Origin: Clostridia bacterium
GTDB lineage: Bacteria > Bacillota > Clostridia > UMGS1840 > HGM11507
Length of the DNA stretch: 64,000 nt
Assembly: GCA_017414505.1 (NCBI GenBank)
Contig: JAFQLQ010000012.1
Span: 35,549-99,548, forward strand
Direction of reading: 5' to 3'
The notes below the pieces were generated by a model. It saw nothing but the letters and a program-made list of their open reading frames with translations, did no database searches and was not told the origin of the DNA. Below are positions 48,778 to 58,630 of this stretch, in pieces; within the stretch, counting starts at the first letter, position 1, and each line of letters begins with the position of its first letter. A program made the position numbers and the translations under genes.

Positions 48778-51657
48778 TTATTTGCCCTCCTTTTCCATAA
48801 GCAGACAAATGATTTTTGCCGCTTCTGCACGGGTTAAGTAATCCTTAGGCATAAACATTCCGTTGCCTTTTCCGTTTATGATATTCATACCTGAAAGACC
48901 GTAAACTGCATTTTTTGCATATTCATCAATTTCAGAATCGTCTGAAAATTCAGAATTTGAAGCATTTTCTACCCCTGCCGTTCTCCATGCAATTACTGCG
49001 GCATCCTGACGGGAAATTCTCATATCCGGTGCAAATTCATTGCCGGAAACTCCGTTTATTATACCTTTTTCAACTGCCGCACTTACAAATGGGTAGAACC
49101 AGTCGTCTTTATTTACATCAAGGAAACTGTCACATTCAGCAGAATCAAAATCAAATGCAGATGCTATCATTTTTGTAAATTCTGCACGTGTTACATAATC
49201 CTGCGGAGCAAAAATGTTATTTCCCTTGCCGGAAATTATTCCTTTAAGGTACAATTTGTTAATGTAGCCTTTTGCCCATTCAAATTCGCCAAGATCCGAG
49301 AAATATTTTTCTTCCGCTGCTGTATTTGCCGGTGTGTTCGGAGCTGAGGGAGCAATTGTAACAACCGACGAAGACGAACCGCCTCCGCCTCCACCTCCGC
49401 CGCCTCCGCCGGAGCCGGGAATAATCGGAAGAGGAATAACAGCTGAATTTTTTATTATAAGCTGTTCGCTTACAATTTTATAAAATGCATCTGTCAAATC
49501 CATATAAGTATCAAAATTTTTATTAACTAACTCTCTGTCGGTTTCAGTTTTAACCTTATTATAATCGGTAAAATCAAGCTTCAGCAAATCATTACCCTCG
49601 GTAAGAAAACCGTTAACTTGCAGATAACTTGCGGCAGAGCTTATCTGCTCGCATATAACTGAACCCGAAAGTGCTTTGACAAGCTCATCGGAAGTTGTAA
49701 TTTCGTATTTTTCAAGTCTTCCAATAATTGTTTCCTTAAAGGTATCGTCACCTTTAAGATATGCACTGTAAGCTTTGTATTTATCAAAGCCAATCAGACT
49801 GTTGTAATCCTTTGAATAGCTTATTAAAATATCCTTATCTGCCACATTATTAAACGCAGAAACAATACTTCCCTTGTAAATTGCAGTGTAAAATTCACTC
49901 ATAGAAGCAAAAGCATCGATTTTTTCTTTAATAGCCGCATCGCAGGCATCTTTTTTACCCGAATTTGCATCCTCATCAGTTCCGGGAAGAAGATTATAAG
50001 GTTCAAAATTAAAAATTGTGTCCAGTTTATACTTATTGATTACAGCAAGCATTTCTTCGCCGTCAGCACAGTCGTTAAGCTCTGCAAGAATAGTTACAGC
50101 GTCTGTATCTGTAATTATTCTGTGAGTATTTGTATAAACTTTTTCCGAAATCGGAGAATTTACTTTTACTTTATAAAGTCCGGTTACATCAGCAGGAATT
50201 ATCAGATTTTCCCCATCAAGAGCCATTGTGCCCACAAAAGCACAGTATGTTCCGTCAGCGGTTTCCACATCAACCCATACAGAAGCTTCTGCACCTTCAC
50301 AAGCATCAGAATCATATCCGGTTGCTGAAATTATAATTTTCTTCTGAGGTTCACTTACTTCAGCACTGCTTTCTACCGTAAAACCGGTAAAAGGTGCTTT
50401 TACTGTGCCAAATTCCAGCATGCTGTCAAGACTGTCCCAGATATAAATTTTATATGTATAGTCGTAAGCGTTGTCAATTTCTGTTAAATCTACTGCTTCT
50501 GTTGACACAACAGTTGTTTTATCCCCTTCTGCAGAAAACGGCATTGTTTTACAGTCATAAAAATTGCCATTTTCATCGTAAACTGCGAAAACAACTGCAC
50601 CGTTTAACGAAGCCTGTAATTCATTTACAACTTCAACAGCCGCAACAAATTTACTGCTGTAAAGCTCATCTACGGAAGTATCGCCTTCAATATACTCATT
50701 CTCAAAAAGTCCGAGAGTATTTAAGAAAGCAGATGGCGAACGGGTTTTTCCTGTAAGAGTTTCCGAAATTGTATCGCCGAAAATAGTGGTTGCACTTACC
50801 TGAATTTCATATTCTTCTTCAAAACCAACATTTTCAATATAAACATCATAGGAATTTATACCGTCAGCAGATTCTTCAAAATCTACAACATTTGCACCTG
50901 TAATATCAATTTCTTTTACAGGCATAGCGGTAGAAACTGTAATTTTATCAGTTTCTGTAGCACCTGCATTTATAATAGCCGCATCACCGGAGTTTGCCGG
51001 AATGTTATAAAGCTTAAAATCGTCCCATACTGCAACTTTGGTGCTTGAAGCGGTTGAAAAATAATTGGATACTATAAATTTTTCAAGATTGTCAACATCA
51101 GGAAAAGCAACATCCGGAGATTTTAGAGTTGCATTTTCATAATAGCTTATTGTATCTTCTTCCAGATCAAATACAAGTGTGTATCTTTTAACACCTTTAT
51201 TGCTGTGTTTGGTTAAAGTATCGTTTGAACCTCTGTCGATAGTATCGCTGTTTACAATATAAGTTATTTTATATGTCATACCGCCGCTTATTAAACCGGC
51301 TTTCCAGTCCATAACTACTTTACCGGTCATTCCGGTAAAATCTATTGCAGTATATGCTCTTCCCTGACTTCCGGAAGATGCATAAAACTGCATTGTTCCA
51401 TCATCACGAGATACAAAAGTTGAATCAGCAGTATCAAGATATGAAAAAGCATATTCAGCCGGAGTACCAAGCTTATACATGGTTTTATTTGCAGGATTTT
51501 CGGTATCATACAAATTATCTGTATCATCAAAATTTTCATTTACAAATACATTCATAAACGGTTCAGCTTCATCAGCCATTACCGTAATTCCCGGAATTAA
51601 AAGCAAGGTTATACAAAGTATAATACCAAGAAGCTTTTTTGAATTGTCAAAAATCAT
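48778..51657 (-). CDS. SLH-anchored surface protein with glycine linker, copy B
   Basis: This 959-residue exported protein has a signal peptide (about 1-28). An N-terminal jelly-roll-like module (about 35-225; NENFDDTDNLYD) is followed by Ig-like segments (about 230-530) and a helical region (about 540-740). A glycine run of eleven residues (~748-760) precedes three SLH repeats at the C-terminus (FSDLGEFEWAKGYINKLYLKG, NKDDWFYPFVSAAVEKG, AKNAVYGLSGMN...). The layout matches 29102-31654 in its second half, where the LamG-like module has been inserted between SLH repeats instead of lying at the N-terminus. It is likely anchored to the wall and exposes the N-terminal module to glycan. No catalytic motif was seen. 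Confidence 0.78.
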   Translation of the reverse strand: MIFDNSKKLLGIILCITLLLIPGITVMADEAEPFMNVFVNENFDDTDNLYDTENPANKTMYKLGTPAEYAFSYLDTADSTFVSRDDGTMQFYASSGSQGRAYTAIDFTGMTGKVVMDWKAGLISGGMTYKITYIVNSDTIDRGSNDTLTKHSNKGVKRYTLVFDLEEDTISYYENATLKSPDVAFPDVDNLEKFIVSNYFSTASSTKVAVWDDFKLYNIPANSGDAAIINAGATETDKITVSTAMPVKEIDITGANVVDFEESADGINSYDVYIENVGFEEEYEIQVSATTIFGDTISETLTGKTRSPSAFLNTLGLFENEYIEGDTSVDELYSSKFVAAVEVVNELQASLNGAVVFAVYDENGNFYDCKTMPFSAEGDKTTVVSTEAVDLTEIDNAYDYTYKIYIWDSLDSMLEFGTVKAPFTGFTVESSAEVSEPQKKIIISATGYDSDACEGAEASVWVDVETADGTYCAFVGTMALDGENLIIPADVTGLYKVKVNSPISEKVYTNTHRIITDTDAVTILAELNDCADGEEMLAVINKYKLDTIFNFEPYNLLPGTDEDANSGKKDACDAAIKEKIDAFASMSEFYTAIYKGSIVSAFNNVADKDILISYSKDYNSLIGFDKYKAYSAYLKGDDTFKETIIGRLEKYEITTSDELVKALSGSVICEQISSAASYLQVNGFLTEGNDLLKLDFTDYNKVKTETDRELVNKNFDTYMDLTDAFYKIVSEQLIIKNSAVIPLPIIPGSGGGGGGGGGGGSSSSVVTIAPSAPNTPANTAAEEKYFSDLGEFEWAKGYINKLYLKGIISGKGNNIFAPQDYVTRAEFTKMIASAFDFDSAECDSFLDVNKDDWFYPFVSAAVEKGIINGVSGNEFAPDMRISRQDAAVIAWRTAGVENASNSEFSDDSEIDEYAKNAVYGLSGMNIINGKGNGMFMPKDYLTRAEAAKIICLLMEKEGK

Positions 51658-51669
51658 ATAAATCCCCCT

Positions 51670-54600
51670 TTATTTTTTCTGTAAAAATCCTATATCGGTA
51701 AGAGAACACCAGGAGTTTGTGCTGTTACCCATTCCGACAAGCTTAACGTATTTGCATTTTACGGGATCAAATTTATTTTCACGGAATTCTTCTCCTCTTT
51801 CAAAGAAAAATTTACCTGCCAAATCCCAGTTTTCTTTATCCATAGAAGTGTAAATTTCAAAATTCATATCACGGGCATTCCACTTGTTCCATGAAGTTTT
51901 AACACCGTCTATTTCACATTCATTTTCCAGTTCGTAAATTATCCAGGCTCCAACTTCATTGTATGCCCAGTAAGTAGAAGCAAGAGTATCCAGACTGTTT
52001 TTGGGAACGTTACCGTCGTCGCCGATTGCTTCGTAATTTTTAATTGGTACATCTCCAAGACCAACAGGACGTTTTATGTTTACAGAAATTTCTTTTTTTG
52101 TTTTTCTGTCTTCTGCTGTAATAATAGCTTTATACTGATTTTCGCCTTTTTGTTCAATTACGGCAGTTGCCGAAATACTGTTGGCAACAGGAGAAAGAGT
52201 ATAACTGTCGCCCAAAGCCGTAATTGTAAATTCATCGCCCTCCGATGTGCTGCTTATTACCTCGGCATTTGAAACAACAATATTTGACAAGGACGCATCG
52301 TTATCAAAATCCTTGGTTTTAATCTTGATAAGATTGTTGGAAATATCATAATACGAAATTACACCTACAAGCTCTGTTAACTGCTTGGGAGTAATTCTTG
52401 AACGGTTATCAACATTCCATAACGCATTGTCTTTTTTCTCATTACTCAAAGGAATAACTGTATTCCACGTGCCTCGTGTAACCGAAACACTGTCGGTTTC
52501 TGCAATATATTCAACCTTATAGCCAAGTGCTCTTAACAAATCGGCAAAAGGCATATACTGAGCATCATCTTCAATAAGAATAGGTAAATTGTTTTTAAAT
52601 ATTTTTTTATTTATCATAATCTGCATTTCGTTGCCGTAATCGGTAAGCTCAATATTGTAATTCTTAATATTAAGCTTTACAACTGCAGAACCAAGATCAA
52701 AAGTGTATTCATCGCCGTACTTGTCAAGAAGAACAGTTTTGGGAGCTTTCTCTTTAGGGCTCCATGTTATGGCAGTTGCGGTTGTCCACTCTCTGCCGTT
52801 TTTACCTACGCAGATTGCATTTCTTGTTCCTGTACGGTAAGGAACCTCACGGGGTTCAATCCATACATCAGAATCAGGATTTAAGGTTTCTATTTTTATC
52901 TGAGCTTCATTTCCTACTGCCAGAGCCGCATTTTTACCCTGTTTTGCTATATTCTGCGATTCTGTAAACCATCTGAATTCCAGTTCCTTGTCTGATGTTG
53001 TTTTAACTTCGTCTACAACAAGCAAAGCGTCCTTCTTTTTTAGGAAAAGAACGTGTCTTACCCAGTTTTCAAGCTGAAATTCATCTATATATGCCGGTAA
53101 TGCACCGTAAGCATCTGTTCCGTTACAAGCCGCATAAGTGTAATCCGCTGTATCCTTATAATTTGCTATGTAAGGATAACTGTTAAGAAGATATTCCTTT
53201 GTTTTGTCCCAAACCTGACCGCTTCCGTTTATAAACAGTTCGCTGTGGTTTGTTCTCGAGGTAGTACCGTAACCGTCATCTCTTAGCAGGTATTCACCGT
53301 ATCCGTAAAGAAGCGGTGCGCCTATATCAGGATGAACGTGGCTGGAACCGGCATTACCGTTATACCCCAGAGATTCCGTACCCGTATTCATTCCGCAGCG
53401 GATTCCGAACACAGATTCGTTTCCGTTCCAGTCGGAACGGGAGTGAACATAGCCTAAATCCTCAAAAAGATGGCCTGTCATAAGATGACCTTTCGGAGGA
53501 ACAGGCTCAACATCATTAAGCACAAGGAAAACCCACCATGTGCCCGTGCCTATATTATTTTCTGTGCAATATTTATGTATATTATCAGCCAGCCATTTTG
53601 AATGACCGTTATTGTAAGTATCGGTTATATACTCTAAAATCGGCCAGAATTCCTGCAAAGTCTGACTAAGAGAACTGTCGCCGAAATTAAGAGCTACTTC
53701 GTTTGTACCCCAGTCGTTAATACCAATAAAATTATACATTGGTGCAAGCCAGCTGTTTTCGTCATATTTATCAATTGTGTAGTCAATTTCAAAAGTTCTT
53801 TTCATAAGAAGCTTAAACTGAAGATAGGATTCATATCCGTATTTCCAGTAAAGCATACCCTCGTGAGAACCGCCGTCCTCACCCATAAAGGAATATACTT
53901 TATTGTAATCCTCTATACTCTTTTTAATCCAGTTTACAGCTTCCGAATGTTCATCCATAATTGCGGCACCAATAACTGCAGCCGCATAACGGTCGTTCCA
54001 AAGATGGTTCTGCATATATGAACCTCTCCACCAACCGCCGGCGTTCATAGTTGCGCCTCTTTCCTGAGCCGTTTTAAGCAGCGTTTTTTTAGTGGACGGA
54101 GGAAGAATATCAAACATCCAGTCGTAGCTTACAGCAAGTGCTCTTAATGCGTGTGCACAGGCAAGACCATTATTATGATAACTGCTTCCGGGCGCACCCC
54201 AATGCGGATAAGAACAAATCGTCTCTATATATGTAATTGCCGAATCAAGATACTTTGTATCGTTGGTAACCATATAAGCAAAGCTGATGGCTGAAAGCGA
54301 ATCAGCAACGTCTCTTATCCAGTTTTCTTCCTTATTTTCAGAAACATACCATTCCTCCGGGCCTGCTTCCACATAAGAATCAACAACTTTTATAAATTCA
54401 TCAAAGGTAGCTTTGTGAGCCTCGTTTCCATAGATTTCAGCTTTGATATTTTCCAGTTCTTCTGCATTGAAGAAAAGTCTGGGATGCTGACCTTTAAGCT
54501 CCTGAACCTTACTGTCGTCAAGAGTATAATCAAGCGGCTGTTTTTTCTTAACAAATTCTCCGGAAAATGTATATTCACTGTTTTTATAAGAATCTGCTTC

Positions 54601-54678
54601 GTTTTGGATGTCCTGTGCCCATACTGTGCAGGATAAAACTATGCACACCACAAGCATACTGCATAAAATGCGTTTCAT
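51670..54678 (-). CDS. Secreted heparinase II/III-family polysaccharide lyase 2, with CuAO-N-like and discoidin-like modules
   Basis: This 1002-residue exported protein has a signal peptide (1-21) and an alpha/alpha-toroid (about 60-400) with NHLW (Asn224/His225), SHEG (His272) and YWKYG (Tyr277/280). A beta-sandwich follows with H447-V-H449-P-D451. Next come a CuAO-N-like domain (about 700-790; MPFADLLRALGYKVEY) and a discoidin/F5-8-like CBM at the C-terminus (about 870-1002). Its catalytic part aligns with lyase 1 (43548-46127) but the C-terminal modules differ. It should cleave uronate-containing polysaccharide outside the cell. A 14-base-pair hairpin lies between it and the upstream module-protein gene. 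Confidence 0.86.
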   Translation of the reverse strand: MKRILCSMLVVCIVLSCTVWAQDIQNEADSYKNSEYTFSGEFVKKKQPLDYTLDDSKVQELKGQHPRLFFNAEELENIKAEIYGNEAHKATFDEFIKVVDSYVEAGPEEWYVSENKEENWIRDVADSLSAISFAYMVTNDTKYLDSAITYIETICSYPHWGAPGSSYHNNGLACAHALRALAVSYDWMFDILPPSTKKTLLKTAQERGATMNAGGWWRGSYMQNHLWNDRYAAAVIGAAIMDEHSEAVNWIKKSIEDYNKVYSFMGEDGGSHEGMLYWKYGYESYLQFKLLMKRTFEIDYTIDKYDENSWLAPMYNFIGINDWGTNEVALNFGDSSLSQTLQEFWPILEYITDTYNNGHSKWLADNIHKYCTENNIGTGTWWVFLVLNDVEPVPPKGHLMTGHLFEDLGYVHSRSDWNGNESVFGIRCGMNTGTESLGYNGNAGSSHVHPDIGAPLLYGYGEYLLRDDGYGTTSRTNHSELFINGSGQVWDKTKEYLLNSYPYIANYKDTADYTYAACNGTDAYGALPAYIDEFQLENWVRHVLFLKKKDALLVVDEVKTTSDKELEFRWFTESQNIAKQGKNAALAVGNEAQIKIETLNPDSDVWIEPREVPYRTGTRNAICVGKNGREWTTATAITWSPKEKAPKTVLLDKYGDEYTFDLGSAVVKLNIKNYNIELTDYGNEMQIMINKKIFKNNLPILIEDDAQYMPFADLLRALGYKVEYIAETDSVSVTRGTWNTVIPLSNEKKDNALWNVDNRSRITPKQLTELVGVISYYDISNNLIKIKTKDFDNDASLSNIVVSNAEVISSTSEGDEFTITALGDSYTLSPVANSISATAVIEQKGENQYKAIITAEDRKTKKEISVNIKRPVGLGDVPIKNYEAIGDDGNVPKNSLDTLASTYWAYNEVGAWIIYELENECEIDGVKTSWNKWNARDMNFEIYTSMDKENWDLAGKFFFERGEEFRENKFDPVKCKYVKLVGMGNSTNSWCSLTDIGFLQKK

Positions 54679-54698
54679 AAATTCTCCCTTTCCTGAGG

Positions 54699-54730
54699 CA
54701 GATAAAAAGCTCAGAAGAGCTTTTTATCTG
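54699..54730. promoter_or_regulatory. Intercistronic hairpin before lyase 2
   Basis: A perfect 14-base-pair stem (54699-54712 with 54717-54730, loop AGAA) lies between the module protein and lyase 2. On the minus strand the 3' arm contains GCTTTTTATC but no T run follows it. Like the hairpin before lyase 1 it may act in mRNA processing or partial termination. Confidence 0.55.
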
Positions 54731-54742
54731 TAATTGTTTATA

Positions 54743-57724
54743 TTATTCTGCCAAAGCTTCAACGTAGGGTTTCATTCCGTCAAAACTGCTCCATACAAAT
54801 GCCTTTACATAGGAGCCTTCCTGTTCCGGAACGTAGTTAAATGTAAATGTGTCTTCGTCAAAAGCGCCTATTTTCTTAACTGCATATGCTTCGGAAACAA
54901 GTGTGGGAATGCCATTGTTATCTACATATTCAGCTGCAATCATTGTAAATTCTTTTTTGTGATTTCTGTTGTTTTTAACTGTTACGGTTATTGTTTTTCC
55001 GCTTTCTGTTTCTGCCCATTCAAAGTTTGAAAATTCCTGTGCATTTCCGTCAAGAGTTAATGTATAGCTGATACTTTCTGCTTTTCTTCCGTCAACAGCA
55101 ACAGGGTTAACAGTAACATTGTATGTTCCTGCTTCAAGTTCAGATGTATCAATCTGATAAACATTAATCATTTCGGATGATGTTTCGGGAATTCTTACAA
55201 CTCCAACTTCTTTTCCGTTTGCTGTTGCGGTTGTTTCAACTATGTCAACGGGATGACTTGCATATAAGTTATCTCCTTCGTTATAAACAGTAAATGTTTC
55301 GGAAACAGGCTGATAAACTGATACGTTTTTAAGTGTAACAACACCGGGAAGTCTTTCGATTCCTTCCGCAGTCTGGTCGCGTACCGCAATTCTTGAAAAG
55401 TTTAAGAATATTTTGGAAGATTTTGCGTTATCCGAAGCTGCAGCAAAAGAACCTGTTCTTACAGAAACTTCTTTATCATCTGCATATCTGTATTCTGTGT
55501 ATGTCGGAATTTCGGTAGTGAAATCGTAAAGAATTTTCACATGCAAATCTGTTCCTGCACTTGCATTGATAGCAGCATTTGCAGCACCGGAGTTTGTAGC
55601 TCCCCATGATGTACCGTATTTGATACGAAGTGCTGTCATATTCCAGCAGCTTTCAATATCAAATTCCATAACAAGCTTACCTGTCTGAACACCAAGTGAA
55701 GGAGTCTGTAAACGTACTGTACCTTCTTTTGAGCCATCTGTATTGGACATTAAAATATTTTCTCCGCTATACTCAACAGTAGCATCTGTAACTACAGAAG
55801 TAGGTATCAGTATGTTTTCTATTCCGTACATTTCTGTTCCGTCGGATGCGATTACACGTTTTGTAAGAATTTCTTTTACTTTTATGTTTTTGCTTGCATT
55901 TATTGCTGTGCCGTCAAGAGTTGTAACACCGCTTGTTGTAAGAGCATGAGTTCCGCCCTTTAATGCATTTGCAAAAGTAAGCTTATATATATTGGATTCA
56001 TTTCTTGCTTCGGAAATATTTTCGTAAGAAGAAACAGCAATATCTCCTGCTTTCATATTTGTAAGAGTGCTTTCGTCAACAGGTGCATTAAACTGAACAG
56101 TTGCACCGGTTGCATCATAATCATATACAACAAAGTCAATACTTGAAGGAACTTCATATATATTCAGATAATCCCATTCCAAATATTTTTCTGTATATTT
56201 GTCAGCACTGTACCAAACTCTGAAACAATGACCTAAATATACTTCGGTTGCTGCAGAATCCAGAGTTTTTTCATAGCTTGATGTTTTGGTATCACCTGTA
56301 TCGTTCCACTGTTTAACATATCCTGTTATTGTTTTTGTAACGGGATCTATAATAAATCTGTAATAAGAATATATAGGATTCCAGTTGCTTGCATATGTAG
56401 TTGAAAGAGGATAGTTAACCGCATCAGACAAATTATTTCCTATTGCGTTACCGTCAAGAGTTGTAAAATCAGATTCATTTGATGTATAGCTTACAATTGG
56501 TGCATACCATTTATCTCCGCCTTTAATATTCAGGCTGTAATCAACAACTATTTTGTTAGTTCCTTCAAGAGAAATTTCGCTTGCAAGCATAGTTTTCTGA
56601 TAATTGTTCAATGCATAAAATCTTGTTGAATCATCAATAACTGCACTTGATAAATATGTGGCATTTGCATGTTTTACTCTTGCAAACAATCCGTTATATG
56701 CAAAATTATCAGTAGATAACACATTGAATTTTTGCTGAGCAAGATAGCTTATAGCAGGAATATCCATACTTTCGGTGTCGGTTATGCCTGCACCGTTAAC
56801 GGTAGTTACGCCGTTTGCCGAAAGAGTCTGGATTCCGCCGGGAATCACCGAAGAAAAAGTTAATTTATATACATTCGCTTCATCGTAAGCGGAAGAAACA
56901 TTTTCGTAGGAAGCAACTGCTATGTCTCCTGCTTTCATATTGGTAAGAGTGCTTTCTGTTACAGGAGCATTAAACTGAACAGTTGCTTCTGTTGATGAAC
57001 AATCAATTACTTTAAAAGCTGTAACTTCAGGCATATTATAAATTGCCATATATTTAAACTGAATCCATCTTGTTCCGTCAAGTTCTTTGGCATAAGCAAC
57101 CCAGGTGTGAGCAAGATGTAAAAGTTGTGTTTCAGAATTATATGCAGCGGTAAGGTTGTATTCGCCTTTGTTTACTCCATCAATAAATACTGTTGCATAT
57201 TTTGTTGTGGGATTAATAATAATCTGATAATGGTAAGAACCTTTTTTTCCACCCGAGTACAAAGCACTCGCTGCCATACCATTACCGTCAAATCCATTAT
57301 AAGTTCCGGTTGCACTTCCGGGAGCACCTATCGTGCTGCATTGAGGAGAATATGAAACAGCAGTTCCGGTACAATATATTTCGTAATCCACAACGATAGG
57401 TGTTGTTCCGCTTACGTCAACGGAATACTGCATAACATGTTTGCTTGGTGAACCGGGTGTTGTTGTGCCATCATCATTCTGCTTATACTGTGTTATACTT
57501 GAATATTTAGTATCAGCTTCATCAGCCTGAGTTAATACATATGCATCAGTATAACGGTAACCGGGTTTAAAAAATCCGTAATTAAACACATCATCACTTG
57601 AAGAGCTGAAATCAATTAAATTTGTATAGTTAATAAAGCTTGCATCTTCGGTTGTTTCCGCCATTGCGGGAACTGCTGTAACGAGCATGGTGAGTATTAT
57701 TAAAAAGGATAAAAATTTTTTCAT
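54743..57724 (-). CDS. Large secreted module protein, probable glycan binding
   Basis: This 993-residue exported protein has a signal peptide (1-22). It carries two related jelly-roll-like modules (about 28-240 and 335-560; FNYGFFKPGYRYTDAYV and FAYNGLFARVKHANATY). Each is followed by an SbsA/Ig-like segment (FNAPVTESTLTNMKAGDIAV and FNAPVDESTLTNMKAGDIAV), showing an internal duplication. A third module (about 640-800) and a C-terminal beta module ending VKAFVWSSFDGMKPYVE follow. No enzyme motif was recognised. It is the first secreted protein after the permeases of the second cluster, so it is likely the most expressed binding protein. No SLH or sortase signal is present. Confidence 0.75.
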   Translation of the reverse strand: MKKFLSFLIILTMLVTAVPAMAETTEDASFINYTNLIDFSSSSDDVFNYGFFKPGYRYTDAYVLTQADEADTKYSSITQYKQNDDGTTTPGSPSKHVMQYSVDVSGTTPIVVDYEIYCTGTAVSYSPQCSTIGAPGSATGTYNGFDGNGMAASALYSGGKKGSYHYQIIINPTTKYATVFIDGVNKGEYNLTAAYNSETQLLHLAHTWVAYAKELDGTRWIQFKYMAIYNMPEVTAFKVIDCSSTEATVQFNAPVTESTLTNMKAGDIAVASYENVSSAYDEANVYKLTFSSVIPGGIQTLSANGVTTVNGAGITDTESMDIPAISYLAQQKFNVLSTDNFAYNGLFARVKHANATYLSSAVIDDSTRFYALNNYQKTMLASEISLEGTNKIVVDYSLNIKGGDKWYAPIVSYTSNESDFTTLDGNAIGNNLSDAVNYPLSTTYASNWNPIYSYYRFIIDPVTKTITGYVKQWNDTGDTKTSSYEKTLDSAATEVYLGHCFRVWYSADKYTEKYLEWDYLNIYEVPSSIDFVVYDYDATGATVQFNAPVDESTLTNMKAGDIAVSSYENISEARNESNIYKLTFANALKGGTHALTTSGVTTLDGTAINASKNIKVKEILTKRVIASDGTEMYGIENILIPTSVVTDATVEYSGENILMSNTDGSKEGTVRLQTPSLGVQTGKLVMEFDIESCWNMTALRIKYGTSWGATNSGAANAAINASAGTDLHVKILYDFTTEIPTYTEYRYADDKEVSVRTGSFAAASDNAKSSKIFLNFSRIAVRDQTAEGIERLPGVVTLKNVSVYQPVSETFTVYNEGDNLYASHPVDIVETTATANGKEVGVVRIPETSSEMINVYQIDTSELEAGTYNVTVNPVAVDGRKAESISYTLTLDGNAQEFSNFEWAETESGKTITVTVKNNRNHKKEFTMIAAEYVDNNGIPTLVSEAYAVKKIGAFDEDTFTFNYVPEQEGSYVKAFVWSSFDGMKPYVEALAE

Positions 57725-57747
57725 ATAAAATCTCTCTTTCTTTAAAA

Positions 57748-58620
57748 TTAACCTTTTACAGCACCAATCATAACGCCTTTAACAAAATAACGCTGCATAA
57801 AGGGATAAATCAATAATATAGGTGCAGTTGCAACAACAATTGTTGCATACTGAATTGTTTCACCAATGGCTTCTCTGTCTGCCGCACCTGCCATATCGTC
57901 AGAGGTTGTACTGTACAGTACAATTTCTCTTAATATAAGCTGAAGCGGGAATTTCTGACGGTCACGAAGGAAAATCATAGCATTGAACCATGAATTCCAG
58001 TGGTGAACACCGTAATAAAGTATCAGAACTGCAACTGTGGGCATAGCCAGAGGAAACATAATTCTGAAAAGAATAGAAATCTGTTTTGCGCCGTCAAGCT
58101 TGGCGGATTCCTCAAGACTGTCGGGAATGGCTGAAAAAGCCGTTCTCATAATTATCATATTATATGTACTTATTGCAGTTGGCAAAATAAGTGCCCACAA
58201 AGAGTTATCAAGGTGCAAATCCTTTACTGTGAAGTAAAAAGGAATAATACCGCCCGAGAAATACATTGTAAATACGATTGCTATAGCGATATATTTTCCC
58301 CAGAAAACATTTTTTCTGGATAAGAAATACCCTCCAAGCGCTGTAAGCAGAATGTTTATAAAAACACCTACCACAAGAATGAAAAGAGTGTTTCCATATC
58401 CGCTCCAGATGGTATCCAGCTTAAATACCGACTTATATGCCGCAGTTGTAAAACCCTTAATCCATAAAAGGCTTCCACCGGCTTTCATAACTTCGCTGTT
58501 ATCGCTGAAAGAGGCAACAAGTATGAACCACATAGGGTATATCATTGCTACCATAAAGCAAATCATAAAAATTGTGTTTAAAACTTCAAATATTTTTCTT
58601 CCTGTACTTAATTTGTTCAT
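57748..58620 (-). CDS. Carbohydrate ABC transporter permease, LplC/YtcP type, second importer
   Basis: This is a 290-residue inner-membrane permease with about six helices. The ATPase-contact loop SLEESAKLDGAKQISILFRIMFP and the C-terminus KGVMIGAVKG match the LplC group. It is paralogous to 21133-22020. It follows its partner permease by 10 bases and precedes the first secreted module protein by 23, with a GAGGTG ribosome site. No ATPase gene is nearby. Confidence 0.93.
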   Translation of the reverse strand: MNKLSTGRKIFEVLNTIFMICFMVAMIYPMWFILVASFSDNSEVMKAGGSLLWIKGFTTAAYKSVFKLDTIWSGYGNTLFILVVGVFINILLTALGGYFLSRKNVFWGKYIAIAIVFTMYFSGGIIPFYFTVKDLHLDNSLWALILPTAISTYNMIIMRTAFSAIPDSLEESAKLDGAKQISILFRIMFPLAMPTVAVLILYYGVHHWNSWFNAMIFLRDRQKFPLQLILREIVLYSTTSDDMAGAADREAIGETIQYATIVVATAPILLIYPFMQRYFVKGVMIGAVKG

Positions 58621-58630
58621 ATTATCACCT

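Noticed and set aside
26537..57724. Cellulosome-type assembly
   Set aside because: No dockerin calcium-binding repeats or cohesin domains were seen. SLH repeats and CuAO-N-like domains are the attachment elements visible.
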